Shown here one piece after another: positions 31,001-46,000 of a stretch of DNA of 64,000 bases. How positions within the stretch are numbered: the stretch's first letter is position 1; every line of letters starts with the position of its first letter. The position numbers and the translations under genes are program-made. Source of the DNA: Odobenus rosmarus divergens (lineage: Eukaryota; Chordata; Mammalia; Carnivora; Odobenidae); contig NW_004450328.1 in assembly GCF_000321225.1 (NCBI RefSeq), positions 3,351,202 through 3,415,201 of the forward strand, in the 5' to 3' direction. The notes under the pieces are model-generated. The model saw nothing but the letters and a program-made list of their open reading frames with translations. It had not been told where the DNA came from and did not search any database.

Positions 31001-34000
31001 ACAACTGAGCCTGCAGTCCATGGGGTGATGAGGGGGCGGGGCGGGGTAGGGAGGGAGAAGCAGAGGAGGAGACTGCGCCTCCCCCAGGTCCATCATGAGG
31101 TCTCTGCTGGAAGCAGTGAGCTTTCTCCATGCCAACAACATTGTACACCGAGACCTGAAGCCCGAGAATATTCTCCTAGATGACAATATGCAGATCCGAC
31201 TTTCAGATTTTGGGTTCTCCTGCCACTTGGAACCTGGCGAGAAGCTTCGAGGTGAGGGGGCTTGGTGCCCTAAGAGGCTTGGGAGGGAAGGAGACCCAGG
31301 CCTGAGGCTGGTTAGCTGGGTCTGACAATCAAGTACCCAGGTACCAAGAAAAGGGGAGAAGTCAGTGAGCACTTGCCAGGTACCCTCTGTGTGCAAAGCC
31401 TTGTGTGCGTCTCAGAGTGGGCTTCCTGGTCTGGGCGGGGGGGGGGACAGAGACAAGTGTGCGGGTCGTGGTACATAGCAGGCAAGGAACCATGCAAGGG
31501 GAAGCCAGGAGGGAGGAGCACCTGATTCAGCTGGAGGGACCCACAGAGGACGGGGCTCCGGAGCTGGGCCTGTCCCCTGAGGAAGATGGGGGAGAGGGGA
31601 TAACAGGCCTCAGCTGTGTGTTTGGCTTTTGGTGCAGACAGGACCACAGCGTGCTGCTTAGGTGCTAGGAAGAGCCTGCTGTAGCCAGACAGTGGTGCTC
31701 AGCTGCTGCACCCAATGTTAATCCATTTGTTGTGACAGAAATATTTTTAGTGGACATGGAAAACTTCACAAAGTTGCTGGACTCCTCAGAGCTGTTAACA
31801 TCCTACTTTCTCTCCCTCAGTGGCTTTGCGTTGTGCTATTAACAGCTAACGTTCACTGGCACCACACTAAATCTTTATACAGCTGGGTTCTCTAGATCCT
31901 CTCGACAACTCTTTGAGATAGTATCTGGATCACCATTTTATAAATGGGCTTAAAGAGATAAGGGGACTTGCCTACAGTCAGGTAGCTGGGACTTGAACTT
32001 GGGACAGTCCAACTCCAGAGCTCATGTTCGTAACCGATGGACTTAACACGTTTGTCTTGCAGATGCTGTGCTTTGTTTCCCTTTGGGCTTCCCCATACAC
32101 TTTTCCCCATTCTGGAACCATCTTTGCCCCTGCCCCACACAACCCTTGCCCTTGGCTTTAGGAATTCAGGTTTCCCTTTAAAGCTCCAGGTTGGGTTAGA
32201 TCCCCTGCTTTCTCTTCTTATATCTTCTCCCTTCAGGACACACCTCTTACTCTATTATTTCTTGTTTGCTTTCTGGTAGACAGCATGGTAAGGGCACACC
32301 TAATTCACTGGCATCTAGTATGGTGCCTGGTACGTGGTGGGCATTCTTAAATACTTTTTATAGGAATGAATTTCCCGGGGGTCAGGCCTATTAAGGCCTA
32401 TTAAGATTTCTTGGAAGTATGCCACAATTCAGCAATTGCTGGGATGGAAGAATTGGTGCCTGAAGTGGTAGAAGCAGCTACAAACAACACACTCGGATCA
32501 AGTCGTGGAGGGCTCTGTGCTGCAGGAGCTAGACTTGAGCCTGAGGCCATATGGGGGGGGACAGCCAGGGAAAGGTTTTAAATAAGGGACTTACCTAGTG
32601 TGTGCCTTAAGAAATCCCATATTCCCACTCATTCTCCTTGGGTTTGAGTGGTGATTCCACTACACAGAATAGCGATTGGGCGCCTGGGTGGCTCAGTTGG
32701 TTAAGCAACTGCCTTCAGCTCAGGTCACAATCCTGGAGTCCCAGGATCGAGTCCCGCATCGGGCTCCCTGCTCAGCGGAGAGTCTGCTTCTCCCTCTGAC
32801 CCTCGCCCTTCTCGTGCTCTCATTCTCTCTTAAATAAATAAATCTTAAAAAAATAGCGATCATAGGAGGAGGAATCGATTTGGGCAGAAAGAAACAGAAA
32901 AGAGTGAAGATTTGTTTTCTGTATTATGTACATAAAAATGTGACAAAAGGTTGTGTAAGGAGTGGCTGGGTGGGTTGGAGGTGGCAAAAGATACGGTGGG
33001 GTAGGACTTTGAAGTCAATCTGAAAATCAGGTTTTCCCAGGAAGGCCTCCAGGAACCTTGGGGCATACTTGAGTTGTTCAGCAGGGATAGGGGCTAGGTC
33101 AGCCCTTAGGGGAGGGTGGGCAGGAACAGAATGGGAACACTTATGGCCCTGGCAGGGTTGAGGCTCCAGCAGAGGTCTGGAGTGAGTTAGCTGGTGGCAT
33201 CCATCAATCTCAGCCCTCTCTCCCCAGAGTTGTGTGGGACCCCAGGGTACCTAGCACCAGAGATCCTTAAATGCTCCATGGATGAAACCCACCCCGGCTA
33301 CGGCAAGGAGGTCGACCTGTGAGTTTCTGGTCTCCCTACTTCCTTCCTCCTTTGTGTCCCATCTTTCAACACATCTGCCTGGCACCTAGTCCTGCCTGAC
33401 TCCGCTCTCTTTCCCAGCTGGGCCTGTGGGGTGATTTTGTTTACACTCCTGGCTGGCTCACCACCATTCTGGCACCGACGCCAGATCCTGATGTTACGCA
33501 TGATCATGGAGGGCCAATACCAGTTTAGTTCGCCCGAGTGGGATGACCGTTCCAACACCGTCAAAGACCTGGTGAGCTGGGGCCATGAGAGGGCTAGGAA
33601 GGAGGTCCAAGAGCTGCCTTTCATGCTCTGGGGTTTCCCCTAGATCTCAAAGCTGCTCCAGGTGGATCCTGAGGAGCGCCTGACAGCTGAGCAAGCCCTC
33701 CAGCACCCCTTCTTTGAGCGCTGTGAAGGCAGCCAACCCTGGAACCTCACCCCTCGCCAGCGGTTCCGGGTAAGCCTGAGAGCATCAGGGTCTGGGCCTG
33801 CTCCTCTGTCCCGCGATCTTTCTCTCGTGGTGGCTGCTCCACTGGAGCTCACACTGCCCGCCCCCCCCCCCCCGCCAGGTGGCAGTGTGGACCGTGCTTG
33901 CTGCTGGACGAGTGGCCTTAAGCACCCAGCGTGTCCGGCCACTGACCAAGAGTGCACTGCTGAGGGACCCTTACGCACTGCGGCCAGTGCGGCACCTCAT

Positions 34001-34172
34001 CGACAGCTGTGCCTTCCGGCTCTACGGGCACTGGGTGAAGAAAGGTGAGCAACAGAACCGAGCCGCCCTCTTCCAGCACCAGCCCCCTGGGCCTTTTCCC
34101 ATCCTGGGCCCTGAAGAGGAGGGGGACTCAGCTGCTATCACTGAGGAGGATGCCATGCTGGCACTGGGCTAG
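25001..34172 (+). CDS. PHKG2: PHKG2, phosphorylase b kinase gamma catalytic subunit (liver/testis), 406 aa
   Basis: Catalytic subunit of the (alpha-beta-gamma-delta)4 phosphorylase kinase, which phosphorylates glycogen phosphorylase and so starts glycogen breakdown in the cytosol. Nine coding exons: 25001-25095, 29419-29594, 29867-29921, 30932-30997, 31088-31251, 33228-33318, 33418-33571, 33644-33769, 33879-34172 (TAG). They total 1221 nt and keep phase throughout, giving 406 residues, the human length. Kinase motifs are intact: glycine loop GRGVSSVV (residues 31-38), AVK lysine 53, HRDLKPEN (151-158), DFG (171-173) and GTPGYLAPE. The C-terminal ~100 residues correspond to the calmodulin-binding regulatory region. 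The ATG at 25001 is the first codon of the recognised protein. In humans, loss of this gene causes glycogen storage disease IXc. Confidence 0.97.
25210..27130 (+). repeat. Ancient interspersed repeat-like block in PHKG2 intron 1
   Basis: A long decayed block with the succession GGCACTGGGGATACACG, AGGATGAGTAGGAGTTCAGC, GGCAGAGGGAACAGCACATG, GGGCCTTATGCCATGATAAA, AAGATCACTCTGGCTCTTGT, CATTAGCATATACGTAGTAG and GCCCTGGGGCATGTCACC. This order is typical of a known mammal-wide repeat whose name I cannot fix. Two related blocks occur at about 18.7 kb and 47.8 kb. Confidence 0.55.
27985..28167 (+). repeat. CAN-SINE with target-site duplication
   Basis: GGGGCGCCTGGGTGGCTCAG head and a long A tail. 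The direct repeat AAACTGTGTAGTGGCC flanks it on both sides. It lies in PHKG2 intron 1. Confidence 0.93.
28256..28450 (+). repeat. CAN-SINE with target-site duplication
   Basis: Plus-strand copy with a slightly altered head (GGCGCCTGGGGGTGGCTCAG) and a short deletion after the A box. The flanking repeat is GAATTCAGA. It lies less than 100 bp after the preceding SINE in the same intron. Confidence 0.92.
31252..32676. other. PHKG2 intron, 5' part
   Basis: Non-coding. It includes a G-run at about 31436-31446 and, near 32290-32370, an old L2/MIR-like tail (GGTGCCTGGTACGTGGTGGG). No exon is recognised. Confidence 0.5.
32678..32850 (+). repeat. CAN-SINE with target-site duplication
   Basis: GGGCGCCTGGGTGGCTCAGT head and an AAATAAATAAATC tail. 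The flanking repeat AATAGCGAT is seen at about 32668-32676 and after the tail at about 32852-32860. Confidence 0.92.
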
Positions 34173-34421
34173 CACTTTGGCCCTGGGGAACCCCAGAGTG
34201 CAGGACTCTCCAGGAGGAGGGTTTTTATCATTCCAGCCCTTCTGGGCTTTGGCCTCAGGCCCCCCCTGCCTGGCCAGGCCCACCACTGCTCATACCACCA
34301 TAAAGACCAGCTGTGTACACCTGTCCCCACCAGCCAGGACTTTGGGATCGGAACTGAGGGGGAAGGCAGTCGCGCGCAACAGCATGCCTGGCCTTGTCAA
34401 TGCTGCCTCTGCTGCATTTGC

Positions 34422-34427
34422 AATAAA
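34422..34427 (+). terminator. PHKG2: PHKG2 poly(A) signal AATAAA
   Basis: AATAAA 250 nt after the PHKG2 stop, followed within 30-40 nt by GTGTCTGGTGTCC as a GT-rich downstream element. Confidence 0.85.
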
Positions 34428-34543
34428 ATCTGCACGCCGGAGGGAGCCAGTGCCCGGTGTCTGGTGTCCAGCTTCGTCAGGGGAGCCCAGAAGGTGCTTG
34501 GGAGGCGGGGGGGGGGGGTGATGGGGCTGCCCTGCCCCGGCCC

Positions 34544-34549
34544 TTTATT
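34544..34549 (-). terminator. CFAP119: CFAP119 poly(A) signal AATAAA (minus)
   Basis: TTTATT on the plus strand, reading AATAAA on the minus strand, starts only 17 nt after the CFAP119 stop codon. It is about 115 bp from the PHKG2 signal on the other strand. Confidence 0.8.
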
Positions 34550-34566
34550 GGGGAAAATGCTGGGGG

Positions 34567-38119
<3,553 letters not shown>

Positions 38120-38694
38120 CTCGTCGCTTTTCCTAGCCGCGGCTCACCACAGGCTGTGTCCCGCCCGAGTCCTGGGAATGCCGGTTCTTGAGCCTCGACT
38201 GTCAAGTCCTCCCTCCAGCGACGCCTCAGCCAATCTACGCCGCAGAGAGGCCTCGTGCAGCCAATCCGCAGGGAGCGTCTCCCTCCGTCTCAACGGCGAC
38301 CGTTGCTAAGGGAGCTCGTGGAGGGAGGGAGCAAGTGTAGGACGCTCGCCAATCAGTGAGAAGAGAATGCGCGTGCGCAATAAGTTTCAAGCCCCGCCCC
38401 CGTGCCCTCGTTTCAAAGCGGCTAACGGGAGGCAGGTGATGCCCTCAGGGCTGGAGGATGTGAGTGTCGTGTCAGTTGCCACGGGAACTGTCGGCTGGCC
38501 AATCACCGAAAGAAAGAGGTGGTGTTCAGGAAGAAACCAAACGGGGCCCGAGAGGCGGGACAAAGCGCGACCAATAGAAACAGGAAATGAAATCTCGCCA
38601 CATCCGGCATTGCCTGCGGCGCTTGCGCTCTGGGCTGAGGAGGCCGGTGACGTCTGGCGAAGTCCAAGATGGCGCTAGGCTGAGCCTGCTGCCG
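38120..38694. promoter_or_regulatory. Bidirectional CFAP119/RNF40 promoter and RNF40 untranslated exon 1
   Basis: CpG-rich region between the CFAP119 ATG (38119, minus) and the RNF40 first-exon donor (38694|GTGAGG). It holds five CCAAT boxes (38230-38234, 38261-38265, 38349-38353, 38499-38503, 38571-38575), a GC box (about 38393-38403), a palindrome CAACGG-CGA-CCGTTG (38291-38305), a TAACGG (38423-38428), an X-box-like GTTGCCACGGGAAC (38475-38488), and a YY1-type AAGATGGCG (38666-38674) where it would lie just after the RNF40 start site. No TATA box. Confidence 0.8.
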
Positions 38695-38875
38695 GTGAGG
38701 GGCCAGGGGCAGGCGGGGTCGGGATCCAGCAGGTGTGTGCGGGGAAGGCTTGGGGCTGCGGAGCGCTGGCCACCTCTACATCTCTGTTCTCTGTCTTCTG
38801 CAGGTGACGGAAGTGCCGCCTACGCCTGCCTGACGTCCCTCGGGAGATCCTGCGCCGCTCCTCGTAGCCGCGGCC

Positions 38876-39972
38876 ATGTCTGGACCCGGCAACAAACGCG
38901 CCGCCGGCGACGGTGGCTCAGGGCCCCCAGAGAAGAAGCTGAGCCGCGAGGAGAAGACCACGACCACGCTTATAGAGCCCATTCGTCTTGGGGGCATCTC
39001 TTCCACGGTTCGTGGGCTCCTGCCCCAGTCCTCACAACTTGCCGGACTCCTATCTCTGTTCTCCGCTCAAATCGTCTAGAACTTTTACTCCCAGTTCCCC
39101 CAAGCTTAGCAGGATCCACTTTACAGAACACTCTGTTGAAGGAAACCGAGGACATGACGTCTGCCTTTTTACAGATAGGGAAACAGATTCGCAGAGGGCG
39201 TGTGACTTGTCAAAGACTTGAGAATTAGAGAAGCAGAACTTGAATCTCCTCACAATTAAGATGCTTTCTCTGTCGGTGCCTGAATCTCTTTAAATCTTGT
39301 CAGTGGTTAGTCTGGGGATACTCTCTTCTCCGTTCCAGTTGCTTTCTTTTGTCTCTCTCTGTGATTGGTTTCTTGGGCCCTGCTTGACCCTCTCCTCGTC
39401 CCCTTTGTTTTCCTTGGTAGGAGGAGATGGACCTGAAGGTTCTGCAGTTCAAGAACAAGAAACTGGCAGAGCGGTTGGAACAGCGACAGGCTTGTGAAGA
39501 TGAACTCCGAGAACGAATTGAGAAGCTGGAGAAGCGGCAGGCCACCGATGATGCCACACTCCTCATTGTCAATCGCTACTGGGCCCAGGTGGATGCCCCT
39601 CTGCTTTCCAAGACCTGGCCTTGATCCAGCTGCCAGTCCTCAGACTACTCTGCTGGGAAAGGAGTATCATGCTGGGAAGCACCTGAGGGATTCATAATAT
39701 TTTTGGTGCTTTCTCCCTTCAGCTGGATGAAACTGTGGAAGCCCTTCTCCGACACCATGAGAGCCAGGGGGAGCTGTCTTCAGGGACAGAGGCGCCTGGG
39801 ACCCAGGAGGGGCCGACACGTGATGAGACCCCTCTCACAGAGCCAGGGACATCGGAGCTGAGGGGTAGGGCCAGAGCCCTAGGATGTGGGGAGCTTAATT
39901 AAGCCCTGGGAACGGTCCTGGAGAGGAGGGAACTTTTATATTAGTCTTCTGAATTCCCCCACCACCCTTCTC

Positions 39973-40020
<48 letters not shown>

Positions 40021-43000
40021 ACACACACACACACACGCACACACATTTGACTTCATGTTTGGACAGCGAAATGCAGTAAGAACCCAGGCCCCAGGCTGTG
40101 GAATCTGAGTGACTTGGTTCATAGTGCATGTCATGTTTGACCCTCATTTAGTTCAAAAAAGTATTAATATCGAGTGTTAGCTGTGTAGTTAGTACTGTTA
40201 CAGCCTCTGAAGAGATAAAGATAAGCGAAAAGAAATACTGCCTCAGCCATCAGGGAGGAAGTGATTTTAAACCATAAGTAAAAAGAAGAGGGGGCCTTGA
40301 AAGAGAATTAGTATATGTGCACTCGTGTGTGGTTCTAATTTAGATTGTGAAGGCGGAGAAGTCTTCCCTGAGGAATGATTTGGAAGCTCTGTGGCCTTAA
40401 AATTACTTTAGCTTCCTGAGACTCCGTAGTTTGACATTGATGATGGGCATTGCTTGTGCTGATTCAGTGGCCATAAAGTGTCGAAGGGCTCAGTCTGGAA
40501 CTTGCTGTGGAGTGGTGGTGACTGCTGCTGTTCTCCTCCTGAGATCTTCATGAGGGTCTGTCCCTCTCTCGCAGAGCCCCTGCCAGTGCAGCTGCGGCCC
40601 CCCCTCAGTGAGCCAGCCTTGGCTTTTGTGGTAGCACTGGGCGCCAGCAGTAGTGAGGAGGTGGAGCTGCAGCTCCAGGGCCGAATGGAGTTCTCCAAGG
40701 CAGCTGTGTCCCGTGTCGTAGAGGCTTCAGACCGCCTACAGCGCCGGGTGGAGGAACTCTGTCAGCGAGTATACAGCCGAGGTTAGTTCTTTGTGTCCCG
40801 CCGCAGACGTGTCTGTCCCCATCTGTGTCCTGCTTGTATCCCCTCAATGCCCGAGCCCAGAGGCAGCCATAATTCTCTGAGGAGTAAATCAGCCACTTTC
40901 TCAGGGAAAGGGGTAGGTTGTAGATGGGGCTCTGTCTTTGGTTCATGGGGTTCAGCTCTAGAGAGCTGGGTGGGAGGAGTTGTTGATGCTTATGGGGCTA
41001 GGGCTTCCAGCTGGAGACCTCTTTAGAACCCTTTGCACAGATTTTGGTTGCAGTTGCTGACCCACAAGGCACAGTAGCAAGGGCCCAGGCTTTGCAGGCT
41101 GACAGGCTTCTCCCAGCCCTAGTCCTGTCATTCTGGGCAGGTGGCTCTCCTCTCTGAGCTGGTTTCCTCCTTTGTGCAGTGGAGATACAGACTCCTGGCT
41201 TTGTCATGAGAAATTGGCAAGACAGCTGGTGGATCACACTGGGCACATAGCAGACTCCAGAATGAGTTAGTACTTTGCCCCATTGCCCTGGACTTGGCTC
41301 TTACCCGAGCCCTGCCTTCTCAGGGGACAGTGAGCCCCCCGGTGAGGTGGCTCGGGCACGCACGCGTGAGTTGGGTCGTGAGAACCGGCGGCTGCAGGAC
41401 TTGGCCACCCAGCTACAAGAGAAGCACCATCGCATCTCGTTGGAGGTGGGATTAAAATCAGGGCAGGGTTTGGGTTAGACGTGCACCAAGGCTCTCAGGG
41501 AGCCAAGTCCCCTCCTCTAAGCATCTCACCCTGTCATTGTCCCCAGTACTCTGAGCTCCAGGATAAAGTGACATCAGCAGAGACCAAGGTGCTGGAGATG
41601 GAGACGACGGTGGAGGACCTGCAGTGGGACATAGAGAAGCTGCGCAAGCGTGAGCAGAAGCTGAATAAGCACCTGGCGGAGGCCTTGGAGCAGGTGGGGC
41701 TTGGGTGCTGGGTCAGATGGAGCCACGGCTGGGTACGTGGAGCCCTTGCTTCTCTCCTCCACCCCCATCGGTCTGTCTCTCCACAGCTCAACTCTGGCTA
41801 CTATGTGTCTGGGAGCTCCTCCGGCTTCCAGGGGGGCCAGATCACACTCAGCATGCAGAAGGTGAGCAGGCACCATTCTTCCCAATCCCTCCTGTAACCT
41901 TTTCTCTGCCCCACCCATGAAAGTCCCCTCAGAATTAAGGACAGACCATCTGCATGGTCTGAGTCCCTTCCTTGTCGTTCATGATGCTCTGTTTTATTCA
42001 TTTGTGTATTTAATAAGTAATTGTTAACATTAAGTCCTAAGCATGGTGCTTGGAAGTAAGCATCAGAGAACAAAAGAGACAAAAAGCAAAAGTTTCATGG
42101 AGCATAGGTTCTGGTGGGGGGAACAAACAAGAAGTAAGATAGTTCATCAGGTGGTTACAGGTGACCCAAAGGAAAAGCATAGAAAGGAAACAAATGGGGG
42201 CGCCTGTGTGGCTCAGTTGGTTAAGTGTCTGCCTTTGGCTCGGGTCATGCTCCCAGGGTCCTGGGATTGAGCCCCATGTCGAGCTCCCTGCCCTTCGGGG
42301 AGCCTGCTTCTCCCTCTACCCCTCGCCCTCCCCCACTTGTCCACACGTGCACACGTGCTCTCTCTCACACATGAAAATAAATCTTAGAAAAAAGACAGAC
42401 AAATGAAAGTATATTGGAGCTGACTGGCATTCTTAGCTGGCTGGCTGAAGGAGGTGTCTCACAGAGGGCTCTCGCTTCTTGTTCATTGCACATTTTTTTG
42501 ATACTGTAAGGTTCATTGTTCCCTGTTAACTCCTTATTTCAGGTTCCTTTTCAGGTCTTTCAAGAAGGCTTCCCCTGATTCCCTGTCAGTTATGAGCCTT
42601 GGTTCCCAGCACTGACCATGCAGTATTTTCTCCCACTTACCTGGGAGCCCTTAGGAAAGTGCTTGGGTTTGGCTTGTCTGTGGGGCTTCAGAATCCATCA
42701 TTGCCCACATGTGGTGGTGATGTGAGGGAAGCAGGCATCCTGGCCTGGCCCTGCCTCCCACAGCTCCTCCCATTCCACAGTTTGAGATGCTGAATGCAGA
42801 GTTGGAGGAAAACCAGGAATTGGCCAACAGCCGTATGGCAGAGCTGGAGAAGCTGCAGGCCGAACTTCAGGGGGCTGTGCGGACCAATGAGCGCCTCAAG
42901 GTGGGCTCTGTTTAGGACTGGGAGGGCCTGAACCTGCGAGGTGTAGCGGCTGGGTCCTGAATCCTCTTGCTGATCGCTTTTGGGCACCCTGGTCCTAGGT

Positions 43001-46000
43001 TGCCCTGCGGAGCCTTCCCGAGGAGGTGGTGAGGGAAACAGGGGAGTACCGAATGCTGCAGGCCCAGTTCTCACTGCTCTACAACGAGTCTCTGCAAGTG
43101 AAGACCCAGCTTGATGAGGCCCGGGGGCTGCTGCTGGCTACGAAGAATTCCCACCTAAGACACATTGAGCACATGGAGGTATGGCCCTGGAACAGACCTC
43201 AGGGTCAAGGTGTTGCTGGCCTTTGCAGGCCCTGTGTGCTGCCAGGGGTCCCTTGGGAATAAATTCTTCCTAAGCCACAGAGGCCTGAGGTGGGGGAGGA
43301 AGAGGAGAGGAGTTTGCCAGGGGGTTGAGGGGTTGTGTGGGTCCTTAACGCCTCAACCTACAGAGCGATGAGCTGGGGCTGCAGAAGAAGCTGCGCACAG
43401 AGGTCATCCAGCTGGAGGACACACTGGCGCAGGTACGCAAGGAGTATGAGATGCTGCGCATCGAGTTCGAGCAGAACCTGGCGGCCAACGAGCAGGCGGG
43501 TATGTGGTTGGGGACAGGGTGGAGGTGGGGCCTTATCTGGGATTGCTGGTCCCTCGTGTGGGGCTGCTACTTATCCAGATGCGAGGGGTTGAGCCCCTTC
43601 CTTTCGCACAGCCTCCTCTCCCTGGCCAAAACAGGGATCATACCACGTGGCTCAAAGGCACAGTGAGGGTCACAACAGCTGAGGTGGCTGACTGAGCACG
43701 CACCGCCAGAACATGAGCTCTTGGCCCCGTCCGTGGTTCTCTGGCCTTACGGTGTCTTTCTCTTAGAGGTAGTCGTTCATTTCACAAGGATTTTTGAACA
43801 AGACCTATGAGCTGGGCTCTCTTCTAGGCTTTGGGATTATGTCCGTGAACAAAACACAGACGATCCCTGTTCCTGTGGAGGGGGCAACAAAGTGAGAAAT
43901 AGACCACGTATGTTAGGTAGTGGCAAATATGTCAAGAAGAACAAAGCAGGGAAGAAAGATAGGAAGTGTTGGGAGAAAGGGGTTGTGATTTTGGTTGGGA
44001 AGGCTAGAGAGGTGAAAGAAGTGACATTTGTTTAAAAATACAAAAGAAGCGGACTAACTTACTTTGGTGAATATTACAGTTATACGTTCCTTTAAAGGAA
44101 ATTTGGAAATACTAGAAAAATCTACATTAACAGAAATAACAAATAGGCAGTCTCAAGTTAGTTTTGGGTGAGCTTTTTTCAAGCCTGGGTTATTACTTTG
44201 ATGAGATCATACTGTATGTACGGCCTCAGTTTCCCTCTCCATAATGGGAGTGATGGCTGTGGCTCCCCTTCTTCCCCCACTGAGGGGTTGGGCCCATCAT
44301 GCAGAGGCCGGTCTAACTCCTTCGCAACCCTCTTCTAGGGCCCATCAATCGTGAGATGCGCCACCTGATCAGCAGCCTCCAAAACCACAACCACCAGCTA
44401 AAGGGGGATGCCCAGCGGTACAAGCGGAAGCTGCGGGAAGTGCAGGCGGAGATTGGCAAGGTAAGAGGGGGCTGCCTGGGAAAAGTCTTGGCTGGGCCGG
44501 GTGAGCACTGTCTCACCTCAGCCCTGTTCTCTGTCTTTGCAGCTCCGGGCCCAGGCCAGCGGCTCAACCCACTCCATCCCCAACCTGGGCCACCCAGAAG
44601 ACTCTGGCCTCAGTGCCCCAGCCCCAGGGAAAGAAGAGGGTGGGCCGGGCCCTGTCACTGCGCCCGATGGCAGAAAGGAGATGGCTTCAGTGCCTGGCAC
44701 CACCACTACTACCTCCTCAGCAAAGAAGGAGGAGCTGGTCCCCTCTGAGGAAGATGCCCAGGCCACAACTCCTGGGTCCCAGGGCCCCTCCTCCCGGGGC
44801 CGAGAACCTGAGGCCAGGCCCAAGCGGGAGCTTCGGGAGCGGGAAGGGCCTGGCCTGGGACCCCCATCTGTAGCCTCAGCTCTCTCAAGGGCTGATCGGG
44901 AGAAGGCCAAGGTGGAGGAGGCCAAGAGGAAGGAGTCAGAACTCCTCAAAGGTCTCCGAGCAGAGCTCAAGTGAGGCCCTATTCCTGTTTCCCTCCCACC
45001 CCTACTGAAGTAGCCTCCAGCCCCATTCACCAAGCCTTCCTCCTGTGCCTCCCCAGGAAGGCCCAGGAGAGCCAGAAGGAGATGAAGCTGCTGCTGGACA
45101 TGTACAAGTCAGCACCCAAGGAACAGCGGGATAAGGTGCAGCTCATGGCAGCTGAACGCAAGGCCAAGGCTGAGGTGAGGACAGGTAGGGCCTGTGGAGC
45201 ATGCACAGAGGCTGCCCTGGGGAGTTCTGACCAGAGCAGAGCCCTAGGTCAGTGGGAAGCAGTGACAAGAGCTAACTCTCTGGGGCGCCTGGGTGGCTCA
45301 GTTGGTTAAGCGACTGCCTTCGGCTCGGGTCATGATCCTGGCGTCCCGGGATCGAGTCCCACATCGGACTCCCTGCTCGGCGGGGAGTCTGCTTCTTCCT
45401 CTGACCCTCTTCCCTCTCGTGCTATCTTTCATTCTCTCTTTCTCTCTCAAATAAATAAATAAAATCTTTAAAAAAAAAAAAAAAAAAGAGCTAACTCTGG
45501 TGGCTGTAGGTTGATGAACTACGGAGCCGTATTCGGGAATTGGAGGAAAGGGACAGAAGGGAGAGCAAAAAAATTGCAGATGAGGATGCCCTGCGGCGCA
45601 TTCGGCAGGCGGAGGAGCAGATCGAACACCTGCAGCGCAAGTTGGGTGCTACCAAGCAGGTGCGACCCCCTTGTGATCCCCTTGCTTCTGAATGTTGGGA
45701 TTCCCTTAACTCCCTGTTGAGTGCTTCTAGCAGATGGTCCGGGGCCACTCTGTTCAGCCCTGTTTTCCTGTGGTTTCCCCATGATCATCTTCCATGTTCC
45801 ACCTTATCTCTGCCCGTTTACCACAGGAAGAGGAGGCTCTGCTGTCAGAGATGGATGTGACCGGTCAGGCTTTTGAAGACATGCAGGAGCAAAATGGGAG
45901 GCTGCTACAGCAGTTACGGGAAAAAGATGATGCCAACTTCAAGCTGATGTCCGAGCGGATCAAGGCCAACCAGATTCACAAGCTGCTGCGGGAGGAGAAG

